Assembly (NCBI GenBank): GCA_900317325.1 | Contig: ONGE01000011.1 | Coordinates: 1-64,000, forward strand | Origin: an uncultured Prevotellaceae bacterium | GTDB taxonomy: Bacteria > Bacteroidota > Bacteroidia > Bacteroidales > Muribaculaceae | Direction: 5' to 3' | DNA: 64,000 bases | Shown: positions 49,778-57,836 of the stretch, in pieces | Layout of the letters: the number at the start of each line of letters is the position of its first letter | Position numbering within the stretch: the first letter of the stretch is position 1 | Program-made: the position numbers and the translations under genes | The notes under the pieces: generated by a model | Told to the model about the DNA's origin: nothing | Database searches by the model: none | What the model saw: only the letters and a program-made list of their open reading frames with translations

Positions 49778-50983
49778 TTACTTCTTGATGCCCATCTTCT
49801 TGGCAATCTTGGCGGGGATGGCATCCTTGTGAACGAGGATGTTCAAAGTCTTGGCGCGGAAGAAGGCCTCGCTGCAATAGAAGTAGCCCTCATAGAGCTG
49901 GTTGGTGTCCCAGCTGTTCTGCACCTTGAAGTACTTGTTGCCTTCCTGGTCAACAGCCTTACCCATGATCACCATGCCGTGGTCATCGGTGGTCTCTTTG
50001 TTGTCGAACATCTCCTGACGCTCCTCGGGGGTTACCCACTGCTCCTTAACCGGGCCCTTGATGTCCCAGAGCTCGGCCTCGCGGTCCTTGTCGCTGAGCT
50101 GTGCCCAACGTGCCATGTCGGTGCCTGCTGCATCGGGAACTTCCTTCTTGACGGGCAGGATGGCATAACCGTTGCGCCACTTGAATCCCTTCTCGCTCAC
50201 GTCCGAACCCCAAGCGATGCTGTAGCCGTTGTCGATAGCATAGTTGGCAATCTCGAGCAGCTCGTCGATGGGCACGTTCTGATAGCTGGACCACAACCAG
50301 TTGTCGGCCACCTCAAGAACGAAGGGCTGATAGTAGGGGTGGTGAGTGAACGATGCAATGGGCACATAGTCGTCCATGTTCAGGCCCAGGCTGGCTGCCC
50401 AAGTCTGCGGGGTATAGGTCTTGCCCTCATAGACGAAAGTCTCGGGCATCTTGCCCATGTAACTGTCGAGGATGCCCTTCAGGCCGTCCATCCAAGCGGG
50501 AGTGAGCTTGCCGCGGCTGTTCTTGTTGATAGTGCCAACATAGCCTTTCAGCAGAGCGGTCATCTCACCGGTGTCAAACTTCTTGTCACCGTAGGTCATG
50601 CCGGTGTACACCTCGTTGGGTACCATACCGTATTTGCGCCATACGTAGGGCACGTCCTCGGCAGCGCCACCTTCAGCGAAGTTGATCGTGCCATCCATGC
50701 GGATGTACTTGATGGCCTTGTCATAGTAGCAGTGGTTAACTACAAAACCCTCACTCAGGTGAACCTCCTTGCCGGTGAGGCGCAGGATCTCGTTCTCGAA
50801 GAATGAGTTGGTCGAGTAGCACCAGCACGTTCCAGACTTGTTCTGGTCCTTGACGGGCGTGTGGCGGATAACCTTAGTGTCGGTGAACTTGAATCCGGTG
50901 CTGTCGGGGATGACAACCTTGCCATCGGCCATGACGTTGAGAGCAAAAGCCGATGCGAGCAATGCAAACAAAAATTTCTTCAT
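49778..50983 (-). CDS. Exported C1-like cysteine aminopeptidase (bleomycin hydrolase family)
   Basis: The 401-residue protein has a signal peptide (MKKFLFALLASAFALNVMA). The papain-fold triad of the PepC/bleomycin hydrolase family is present: Cys53 (QNKSGTCWCYST), His in DDHGMVIMG, and Asn in KVQNSWDT. It should trim peptides from the N-terminus. An exported form is a known feature of Bacteroidales copies. The gene ends in a Lys-rich tail. A -7 box TACTTTTG lies at 51052-51045, and ridA follows. Confidence 0.93.
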   Translation of the reverse strand: MKKFLFALLASAFALNVMADGKVVIPDSTGFKFTDTKVIRHTPVKDQNKSGTCWCYSTNSFFENEILRLTGKEVHLSEGFVVNHCYYDKAIKYIRMDGTINFAEGGAAEDVPYVWRKYGMVPNEVYTGMTYGDKKFDTGEMTALLKGYVGTINKNSRGKLTPAWMDGLKGILDSYMGKMPETFVYEGKTYTPQTWAASLGLNMDDYVPIASFTHHPYYQPFVLEVADNWLWSSYQNVPIDELLEIANYAIDNGYSIAWGSDVSEKGFKWRNGYAILPVKKEVPDAAGTDMARWAQLSDKDREAELWDIKGPVKEQWVTPEERQEMFDNKETTDDHGMVIMGKAVDQEGNKYFKVQNSWDTNQLYEGYFYCSEAFFRAKTLNILVHKDAIPAKIAKKMGIKK

Positions 50984-51044
50984 AAAAAATTGAGTTAGTT
51001 ATTAATGTATATAGGTTAATGGAATTTCACTTGGTTGTAACTCA

Positions 51045-51052
51045 CAAAAGTA
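51045..51052 (-). promoter_or_regulatory. -7 box of the C1-like peptidase gene
   Basis: TACTTTTG on the minus strand, giving a leader of roughly 55 nt. No clear -33 is seen. Confidence 0.5.
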
Positions 51053-51099
51053 ATCATTATTTTTGAATTATGAGTGTTTTCGGCAAAGAAAATGAAAAA

Positions 51100-51145
51100 A
51101 GTGCCTTGGTGAGGCTTGTTAGCCGGCACCCAGGCACTGTTTTTC
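51100..51145. terminator. Bidirectional terminator-like hairpin between divergent promoters
   Basis: AGTGCCT (51100-51106) pairs with AGGCACT (51132-51138), GGT pairs with ACC after one mismatch, and an inner GGCT-TGTT-AGCC completes the stem. GTTTTT follows on the plus strand and TTTTTT on the minus strand. It lies upstream of both the C1-like peptidase and mutS2 promoters, where no gene ends. Confidence 0.65.
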
Positions 51146-51196
51146 CAGGATCAGATAGATAAGATTTGATTGATGATACCGCAAAATTAATAAAAA

Positions 51197-51228
51197 TTTG
51201 GCATTTTGTTAGACTTGCAGTAATTTTG
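51197..51228 (+). promoter_or_regulatory. mutS2 promoter
   Basis: TTTG (51197-51200), 20 bp, TAATTTTG (51221-51228). The box ends 4 nt before the mutS2 ATG at 51233, so the transcript would begin at or near the A of the start codon. Confidence 0.7.
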
Positions 51229-51232
51229 TACT

Positions 51233-53686
51233 ATGATTTATCCCTCAAACTTTGAGACTAAGATTGGTTTTGATGCCGTGAGGCGCGAATTGGAGCGTCA
51301 CTGCGTGAGTGCGTTAGGTGCTGCAAATGTGCCGCGTTTGCGTTTCTCGACGCGTCGCGACGAGGTGTTGCGATGGCTGGAAGAGACCAACGAGTTCTTG
51401 TCTATCGTGCAGACTGGCAGAGAATTCCCTCTGAGTTATTACTTCGACCTGCGCGTGGTGCTCAAGGAGGTGGCGACACCGGGCACCTTCTTGTCGGCCG
51501 AGCGTCTGTTCGATTTGCAGCGCCTGCTGGTGACTGTGAGTCAGGTGACACGATTCTTTGCTGTCGACGGTGACGGCCACTCGCCTTATCCGCGCTTGCG
51601 TGAGCTCACAAGCGGCATGCAGTCGTTTCCCGAGTTGAGCGCCGCGATAGGCCATGTGTTCGACAAGGCCGGCAACATCAAGGATACCGCTTCTCCCCAT
51701 CTGCACGAGTTGCGCGTATCGATAGCCCGCGTGACCAGCAGCATCAATGGCACGTTGAGGCGAATCATCGCCCAGGGCAAGCAGGACGGCATCCTCGATA
51801 ACGACGTGCAGCCCTCGCTGCGTGACGGCCGTCTGGTGTTACCCGTGAGCGCCATGAACAAGCGCAAGCTGCACGGTATCGTCCACGACGAGAGTGCTAC
51901 GGGTAAGACCGTGTTCATTGAGCCCGATGCCATTGTCGAGGCCAATAACCGCATCCGCGAGACTGAGGCCGAGATTGCCCGCGAAATCATCCGCATCCTC
52001 ACCGAAGTGACCGACCAGATACGTCCCCACCTCGATGAATTGGGTGGCGTCCTGGAGACGCTCGGCCAGTTGGATTTCATCCGTGCCAAGGCTTTGTTCG
52101 CACGGGATGTGGGCGCTCAGATGTGCCATGTGGACCGCAAGCCCGTGGTAGAGTGGTACACGGCCATTCATCCCGCCTTGTTGCTGTCGTTGCGCAGCCA
52201 GGGCAAGGAAGTGGTTCCGCTCAACATCACCTTGAACAAGCAAGACCGCATCCTGGTCATTTCGGGACCTAACGCCGGCGGCAAGTCGGTGTGTCTCAAG
52301 ACTGTGGGCGTGGTGCAATACATGATGCAGTGCGGCCTGTTGCCCACCTTGCGTGACAACTCTCACATGGGACTGTTCCGCGACATCTTCATCGATATCG
52401 GCGACCAGCAGAGCATCGAGAACGACTTGAGTACCTACAGCAGCCACCTGCAGAATATGAAGCTTTTCCTGTCCAAGGGCGGCAAGGAGACCCTCATTCT
52501 GATTGATGAGATGGGAAGCGGCACAGAGCCTCAGATTGGCGGTGCCATAGCTCAGTCTATCCTTGAGCAGCTCAACGAGCATCAGGTGATGGGTGTGGTA
52601 ACGACACACTACCAGAACCTGAAGCATTATGCCGACGAGGCCGAGGGCGTCGTCAACGGCGCCATGCTTTATGACCGACAGCGCATGCAGCCGCTGTTCC
52701 AGCTGTCGATGGGCTACCCCGGCAGTTCGTTTGCTATTGAGATAGCCCGCAAGACTGGACTTCCGCAGCAGGTCATCGACAAGGCGAGCGAGATTGTCGG
52801 CAGCGATTACATCAATATGGACAAGTACCTGCTCGACATCGTGCGAGACCGTCGCTACTGGGAGAACAAGCGTCAGGACGTGCGTGCCAAGGAGCGTCGC
52901 CTCGACCAGATGATTGCCGACTACGACGAGCGGCTGGACAACATCCGCGCCGAGCATCGACAGATCATCCATGATGCTCGCAGCGAGGCCCAAGAAATCC
53001 TGCGTGGCAGTAATGCTCAAATCGAGAGGACCATCAAGGAAATACGGGAGCAGCAGGCCGAGAAAGAGCGTACCAAGGAATTGCGCCGTCAGCTCGATGA
53101 ATTCAAGCAGCGCCTCAATACCGAGGAACCTGAAGAGCCCTCACGCCTTAAGGAGCTCACTCCCAAGGATAAACCACGGCGCAAGCTTCCCAAGAAGAAG
53201 CCGCAACCGGTTCCCGTCAAGGATCGCCCCCTGCAGGCCGGTGACAACGTGGTGCTGAAGGGAACGACCACCGTGGGCACGCTCATCAGCATCGACGAGA
53301 AATATGCCCTCGTGGCGTTCGGCAACATCAAGACGCGCATCGAGGCCGATAAGGTGGAGCGCACCATGCGCAAGGAGAAATTGCCCAAGGCCGAGTCGCT
53401 GAGTCGCAGCACGACCGACGAGATACGTGCGCGCCAGCTGAATTTCAAACCCGATATCGACGTGCGCGGCATGCGTGCCGACGAGGCCTTGCAGGCCATC
53501 ACCTATTTCATCGATGATGCCATCCAATTCAATGCCCAGCGCGTGCGCATCCTGCATGGCACGGGTACCGGTGCGTTGAAAGTGGCCATCCGTGAGTACC
53601 TGCACAGCGTGAGCGGCGTCAAGAGTTATCGCGATGAGCATGTGCAGTTCGGCGGTGCTGGCATCACTGTCGTAGAGCTGGAATAG
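51233..53686 (+). CDS. mutS2: Endonuclease MutS2
   Basis: The 817-residue protein has the MutS2 start (MIYPSNFETKIGFD). Core and clamp helices follow, then an ABC-type ATPase (Walker A GPNAGGKS at 345-352, Walker B ETLILIDEMGSGTEP). A long coiled-coil region (about 560-650) precedes a KOW-like part and a C-terminal Smr nuclease domain (DVRGMRADEALQAITYFIDD...RILHGTGTGALKVAIREYL). MutS2 suppresses recombination, or splits collided ribosomes in some bacteria. The start agrees with the family, and the promoter leaves almost no leader. Confidence 0.95.
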   Translation: MIYPSNFETKIGFDAVRRELERHCVSALGAANVPRLRFSTRRDEVLRWLEETNEFLSIVQTGREFPLSYYFDLRVVLKEVATPGTFLSAERLFDLQRLLVTVSQVTRFFAVDGDGHSPYPRLRELTSGMQSFPELSAAIGHVFDKAGNIKDTASPHLHELRVSIARVTSSINGTLRRIIAQGKQDGILDNDVQPSLRDGRLVLPVSAMNKRKLHGIVHDESATGKTVFIEPDAIVEANNRIRETEAEIAREIIRILTEVTDQIRPHLDELGGVLETLGQLDFIRAKALFARDVGAQMCHVDRKPVVEWYTAIHPALLLSLRSQGKEVVPLNITLNKQDRILVISGPNAGGKSVCLKTVGVVQYMMQCGLLPTLRDNSHMGLFRDIFIDIGDQQSIENDLSTYSSHLQNMKLFLSKGGKETLILIDEMGSGTEPQIGGAIAQSILEQLNEHQVMGVVTTHYQNLKHYADEAEGVVNGAMLYDRQRMQPLFQLSMGYPGSSFAIEIARKTGLPQQVIDKASEIVGSDYINMDKYLLDIVRDRRYWENKRQDVRAKERRLDQMIADYDERLDNIRAEHRQIIHDARSEAQEILRGSNAQIERTIKEIREQQAEKERTKELRRQLDEFKQRLNTEEPEEPSRLKELTPKDKPRRKLPKKKPQPVPVKDRPLQAGDNVVLKGTTTVGTLISIDEKYALVAFGNIKTRIEADKVERTMRKEKLPKAESLSRSTTDEIRARQLNFKPDIDVRGMRADEALQAITYFIDDAIQFNAQRVRILHGTGTGALKVAIREYLHSVSGVKSYRDEHVQFGGAGITVVELE

Positions 53687-53701
53687 CACTTTTCCGGCTC
53701 T

Positions 53702-53737
53702 CCAATTAGTCCAAATAGTCCAATTTGACCAATTATG
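53702..53737. repeat. Four 9-bp units (CCAATTAGT type) including a start codon
   Basis: CCAATTAGT, CCAAATAGT, CCAATTTGA, CCAATTATG. The last three bases of unit four are the ATG of the M3 peptidase gene. The same consensus occurs at 9341-9376, in front of radA. Confidence 0.75.
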
Positions 53738-55798
53738 ATAGAGAACAACATATTTTTCAAGCCTTTCAAGACGACTGGCGGTGCAATCCCCTTTGACCGC
53801 ATCACCACTGCCGATTATGAGCCCGCCATTCGCGAAGGTATCAGGGAACATGATGCCGAGGTGAAAGCCATCGCCGACAATGAGGCCGAGGCGACGTTCG
53901 AGAACACCGTTGTCGCTCTGGAACGTGCCGGAGCGACGCTCAACCGTGTGCTGGGCGTGTTCTATCCCATGCTGTCGGCCAATGCCGATGACGAATTGAT
54001 GGCGGTGAGCGAGCTCATGGCGCCCGTGTTGAGTGAGCATTTCAACAGCATCACCCTCAACGAGCGCTTGTGGCAACGTGTGAAACACGTGCACGACAGC
54101 TTTGATGCCGAGCGTCATGACGTGGAAGACAGGATGCTGATGCGGGAAACCTACGACGGCTTTGTGCGCAGCGGTGCTAACCTCCAGGGTGCTGACCGTG
54201 ACCGCTATCGCGAATTGTCCAAGCGATTGACCGAGCTGACCTTGAAGTTTGACCAGAATGCCCTCAAGGAGACGCCACGCTATGAACTGTGGCTTACCGA
54301 GGAGGATCTGGCGGGACTGCCCGAGAGCGCCCTCGATGCCGCCAAACAAGCCGCCAAGGACAAGGGCCGCGAGGATGCCTGGCTGGTAACGCTGGATGCC
54401 CCCAGTTACATTCCCTTCATGAAATACAGTGACCGTCGTGACCTGCGCGAGAAATTGTACAAGATGTATAACCGCCAGTGTACCAGCGGCGAATACTGCA
54501 ATCTTGACGTCTTGCGTGACATCGCCAACACCCGCCTCGAGATTGCGCGCTTGATGGGTTGCAAGACCTTTGCCGAGTATAAGCTGCAGCACACCATGGC
54601 TCAGACACCTGCCAACGTGTATGATATGCTCAACCGCTTGCGGGAGGCCTATCTGCCCGTGGAGCGCAGCGAGATGGAACGCCTGACTGGGTTTGCCAGC
54701 CAGCTGGAGGGCCAACCGGTGGAAATCATGCCGTGGGACTACAGCTATTACAGCAACAAGGAAAAGGACTCGATGTTCGAGATCAACGATGAACTGCTGA
54801 GGCCTTACTTTGAGCTGGGACGTGTCACTCAGGGCGTTTTCGGCTTCGCCAAGCGGATGTATGGCCTGCGGTTTGTGCCCAACCACGATGCCCAGGTGTT
54901 TCACCCCGAGGTGGAAGTCTATGATGTGACCGACGAGGACGGCAAGGCGGTGGGTATGCTCTATCTCGATTTCTTCCCCCGCACCACCAAGCAGAGCGGT
55001 GCCTGGATGACGAGTTTCCGCGAGCAGTATATCGACGATGACGGCAATGACGTGAGGCCGCTGGTGACGCTGACGATGAATTTCACGCGCCCCACCGAGT
55101 CCAAGCCTTCGTTGCTCACGGTGCGTGAGGTCGAGACTTTCATGCATGAGTTCGGCCACGCCCTGCATCAGTTGCTGAGTCGCTGCAAGTACCAGTCGTT
55201 GTCGGGCACTAACGTCTATCGCGACTTTGTTGAGGTGCCCTCGCAATTCAACGAGAACTACGTCTATGAGCGCGAGTTCCTCGACAGTTTCGCTTCCCAC
55301 TACCAGACTGGCGACCCCGTGCCACAGGAACTCATCGACAAGTTGCTGGCTTCGTCGCAGTATGGTGCAGCCTATGCCTGTGTGCGCCAGTTGGGTTTCG
55401 GCTTCATCGATATGGCTTGGCACAGCATCAGCGAGCCCTATGAGGGCGATGACTATGAGTTTGAGCATCGCGCGGTGAAGGATGTGCAGGCGTTTGAGCC
55501 GGTCGAGGGGTGCATCATGTCGCCGCAGTTCACCCACATCTTTTCGGGAGGCTATGCAGCGGGCTATTACGGCTACAAGTGGGCCGAGGTGATCGAGTGT
55601 GACGCATTTGACAAGTTCCGTCAGGAAGGCATCTTCAACCGCGAGACTGCCCGCTCATGGCAGGATAACGTCCTCTCGCGAGGCGGTACTGAGGCACCGA
55701 TGGCGCTTTATAAGCGATTCCGCGGCTCGGAGCCAGGCATCGAAGCCATGATGCGTCGCGATGGCATCACCCGTGTAGAAGCAGGAACAGATAAATAA
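53735..55798 (+). CDS. M3 family metallopeptidase (peptidyl-dipeptidase-like)
   Basis: The 687-residue protein has the M3 zinc site HEFGHALH (471-478), a following Glu in the conserved FVEVPSQFNENYVYE, and the typical GGYAAGYYGYKWAEV near the C-terminus. There is no signal peptide, although many Bacteroidales Dcp proteins are exported. It cuts dipeptides or oligopeptides; Dcp and oligopeptidase A cannot be told apart by eye. It follows mutS2, separated by the 9-bp repeat array, and is probably co-transcribed with it. Confidence 0.94.
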   Translation: MIENNIFFKPFKTTGGAIPFDRITTADYEPAIREGIREHDAEVKAIADNEAEATFENTVVALERAGATLNRVLGVFYPMLSANADDELMAVSELMAPVLSEHFNSITLNERLWQRVKHVHDSFDAERHDVEDRMLMRETYDGFVRSGANLQGADRDRYRELSKRLTELTLKFDQNALKETPRYELWLTEEDLAGLPESALDAAKQAAKDKGREDAWLVTLDAPSYIPFMKYSDRRDLREKLYKMYNRQCTSGEYCNLDVLRDIANTRLEIARLMGCKTFAEYKLQHTMAQTPANVYDMLNRLREAYLPVERSEMERLTGFASQLEGQPVEIMPWDYSYYSNKEKDSMFEINDELLRPYFELGRVTQGVFGFAKRMYGLRFVPNHDAQVFHPEVEVYDVTDEDGKAVGMLYLDFFPRTTKQSGAWMTSFREQYIDDDGNDVRPLVTLTMNFTRPTESKPSLLTVREVETFMHEFGHALHQLLSRCKYQSLSGTNVYRDFVEVPSQFNENYVYEREFLDSFASHYQTGDPVPQELIDKLLASSQYGAAYACVRQLGFGFIDMAWHSISEPYEGDDYEFEHRAVKDVQAFEPVEGCIMSPQFTHIFSGGYAAGYYGYKWAEVIECDAFDKFRQEGIFNRETARSWQDNVLSRGGTEAPMALYKRFRGSEPGIEAMMRRDGITRVEAGTDK

Positions 55799-55814
55799 CC
55801 AAAACAGTATAGTG

Positions 55815-56300
55815 ATGAAGAAATTTTTATTGATTTTCATGTTGTGTCCGTTGTTGACGGTGATGTCATGCCGTGACAATACCGCGACAAGCAACGAGAC
55901 AGCCCCAAGCGTCAGTGCCGATGCCAATCTCAATTCAATGGAGGCGGCATTAGAAAAAGAGCTCTATGCGTCTAATGCCCAGATGCCCATGCAGGTGGAT
56001 TATGCCACAACCCTCAATTCGGTTACCCGCGACGGAAAGGTCGTGACCTATGAGTATGTCATCGACGAGGGCGTGTTCAATTTTGATGATATCATTGCCC
56101 GCAACGAGGATTTCAAGGCCAACCTGAAAGAGCAGATCAAGCTCATGAGTTCACCCGATTCCGAGGTGTACACCTTCATGTCGCTGCTCAAGAAGACCGG
56201 CAAGGATCTGCGCTACCTGTATAAGGGTAAAAGCACGGGTAAGACAATGACCATCGTGATCACCAACGATGAGCTCAAGGAACTGATTCAGGATTATTGA
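55815..56300 (+). CDS. Lipoprotein of unknown function (161 aa)
   Basis: Starting at the ATG at 55815, the product has a lipobox (LTVMSC, Cys19) and a Thr/Ser/Asn-rich spacer. A single alpha-beta domain (about 40-160) follows, with NSVTRDGKVVTYEYVIDEGVFNFDDI and DLRYLYKGKSTGKTMTIVITNDELKELI. I do not recognise the family. It begins 16 bp after the M3 peptidase stop and ends shortly before the GNAT gene, so it may belong to that transcript. Confidence 0.78.
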   Translation: MKKFLLIFMLCPLLTVMSCRDNTATSNETAPSVSADANLNSMEAALEKELYASNAQMPMQVDYATTLNSVTRDGKVVTYEYVIDEGVFNFDDIIARNEDFKANLKEQIKLMSSPDSEVYTFMSLLKKTGKDLRYLYKGKSTGKTMTIVITNDELKELIQDY

Positions 56301-56338
56301 TCATCAACAGGATGCAGGTCTTGCCTGCCAGTGCATCA

Positions 56339-56848
56339 ATGAATAAGAGAAACAGAACATTCAGGCCCGCTTCGATGGACGATGTGCCCACAATCATGCG
56401 GCTCGTCGAGGAAGCGCGTGGCATCATGCGGTCTAGCGGTAACATGAACCAGTGGACCGACGGCTATCCAAGTCGCGAGACCATCGAGGAAGACATCAGC
56501 AACGGCCATTGTTACCTGTGCGTGGAGCAGGGTGGAGAGATTGTGGCTTCGTTCGCCTTCATTCCAGGCCCCGAGCCCACCTATAAGGAGATTTTTGAGG
56601 GACAGTGGCTGGACGACAAGCCCTATCATGTCGTGCACCGCCTGGCCAGCACGGCTGCCAGTCGCGGCATTTTCAACGATGTGATGGACTACTGCATGGG
56701 GGTGGCGGGCAATCTGCGCATCGACACCCACCGCGACAATGTCATCATGCGCCATGTCATCGACCGTTACGGTTTCATCTACTGCGGCATCATCTACCTG
56801 CTCAACGGTGATGAGCGCCTTGCCTATCAGTTGGGTAACGACCAATAG
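56339..56848 (+). CDS. GNAT family N-acetyltransferase
   Basis: I take the ATG at 56339 (MNKRNRTFRPASMDDVPTIMRLVEEARGIM), since GNAT proteins begin with this strand-helix unit. An ATG at 56312 is also in frame. The 169-residue product shows CYLCVEQGGEIVASFAFIPGPEPTY and the acetyl-CoA region HRLASTAASRGIFNDVMDYCMG with IDTHRDNVIMRHVIDRYGF. The substrate is unknown. Confidence 0.85.
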   Translation: MNKRNRTFRPASMDDVPTIMRLVEEARGIMRSSGNMNQWTDGYPSRETIEEDISNGHCYLCVEQGGEIVASFAFIPGPEPTYKEIFEGQWLDDKPYHVVHRLASTAASRGIFNDVMDYCMGVAGNLRIDTHRDNVIMRHVIDRYGFIYCGIIYLLNGDERLAYQLGNDQ

Positions 56849-56876
56849 CGTACCGGCATTTTGTGGGACAAAAAAC

Positions 56877-56910
56877 AATCAGGGCTGGCCCAAACGGGTC
56901 AGCCCTGATT
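56877..56910 (-). terminator. Terminator of the Ala-rich lipoprotein gene
   Basis: AATCAGGGCTG (56877-56887) pairs with CAGCCCTGATT (56900-56910), with further G-C pairs inside. On the minus strand GTTTTTTG follows. It lies 30 bp beyond the lipoprotein stop codon and between two convergent genes. Confidence 0.85.
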
Positions 56911-56940
56911 CGTATTAAGGATTAATCTTGTTTTCTCAGA

Positions 56941-57498
56941 TTACTTCTTCAGCTCGTCAGCTACAGCCTGAGCAGCCTCAGCGCCTTTCTCCTTGGCAGC
57001 GTCAACAGCATTGCCAGCGGCTTCCTTAGCGGCGTCAACAGCCTCACCAGCCTTCTGGGTAGCAGCGTCGGCAGCGGCATCAACAGCCTCACCAACCTTC
57101 TCGGCAGCCTGCTTTGCAACGAAATCAGTGAAACCAGCCTTCAGCTCCTCGGGAACCTCGATGTAGCTGGTCATCTTCTCAGCCAGGGTCGGGATCTTGG
57201 CCAGGATGGCCTCCTTGTTGTTCTCCCAAACGGTCTTCAGGATGTTGATGATGTTAAAGTAACCAGCCTGGTCACCACCATCCAACAGCTCCTGAGCCTT
57301 AGCCTTGATACCATCGAGCAGGCTAACAGCAGCAGCCTCATCGGGGCAGTTCAACAGGTCGGCGGCAACACCGTCAACAGTGTACTCAGCAACGGGAGCC
57401 TCTTCTACGGGAGCTTCCTCAGCGGGCTTGGTCTCAGTCTTGCAACCAACAAATGCGATAGCAGCAACAGCTGCAAACATCAATAAAAACTTCTTCAT
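56941..57498 (-). CDS. Ala-rich lipoprotein with LEA/apolipoprotein-like 11-mer repeats
   Basis: The 185-residue lipoprotein has a lipobox (AFVGC, Cys19), an Ala/Glu/Pro spacer and a central helical domain (about 45-125). A C-terminal amphipathic run (about 128-185) is made of 11-residue repeats such as VGEAVDAAADA, AGEAVDAAKEA and AGNAVDAAKEK. Such repeats occur in LEA group 3 and apolipoproteins, where they bind membranes or protect proteins on drying; that use here is inferred. It has a good promoter and a strong terminator, and so is a single-gene unit, probably well expressed. Confidence 0.85.
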   Translation of the reverse strand: MKKFLLMFAAVAAIAFVGCKTETKPAEEAPVEEAPVAEYTVDGVAADLLNCPDEAAAVSLLDGIKAKAQELLDGGDQAGYFNIINILKTVWENNKEAILAKIPTLAEKMTSYIEVPEELKAGFTDFVAKQAAEKVGEAVDAAADAATQKAGEAVDAAKEAAGNAVDAAKEKGAEAAQAVADELKK

Positions 57499-57553
57499 AA
57501 TAAAACAACTTTGTAATTAAATGATTAATAATAAAACGTTTGATTCAACGCCG

Positions 57554-57584
57554 CAAATGTAGCGGTGTTTTTTGAATTGACAAA
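57554..57584 (-). promoter_or_regulatory. Promoter of the Ala-rich lipoprotein gene
   Basis: Minus strand TTTG (57584-57581), 19 bp, TACATTTG (57561-57554), about 56 bp before the ATG. Confidence 0.7.
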
Positions 57585-57729
57585 TTTTTTTGAGCCTATT
57601 TTTCATTTTTTAGTAATTTAATAGCCCTTTTCGGGCATTTTGCGCCACTAAAGCTCTTCAAATCAGGCTGTGACTCTGCAAAAACTAAAATATATTTTGC
57701 TTTTGTGTTCGACTTGCACTAATTTTATT

Positions 57730-57737
57730 TAACTTTG
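57730..57737 (+). promoter_or_regulatory. -7 box of the YugP-like gene
   Basis: TAACTTTG fits the consensus. TTTTG at 57701-57705 is 24 bp upstream, slightly far for a -33. Confidence 0.55.
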
Positions 57738-57836
57738 CGGTGCAGAATATTGCCCGGCACTTGGTGTTACAATTTCCGTGCCAAGAGTTGCCGTGAAGCA
57801 GAAAACGACAAAAAACTAACAAAAAATTTCAGGATT

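Larger units (their letters stand above)
57499..57836. other. Divergent intergenic region (338 bp)
   Basis: It contains the lipoprotein promoter (57554-57584) and a short GCCC-TTTTC-GGGC hairpin followed by ATTTT (about 57626-57642). The -7 box TAACTTTG (57730-57737) of the plus-strand metalloprotease gene gives that gene a leader of about 90 nt. No reading frame is convincing. Confidence 0.6.

Noticed and set aside
53141..55537. A 798-codon minus-strand frame across mutS2 and the M3 peptidase
   Set aside because: It covers two well-supported plus-strand genes and their gap, and shows no family features.
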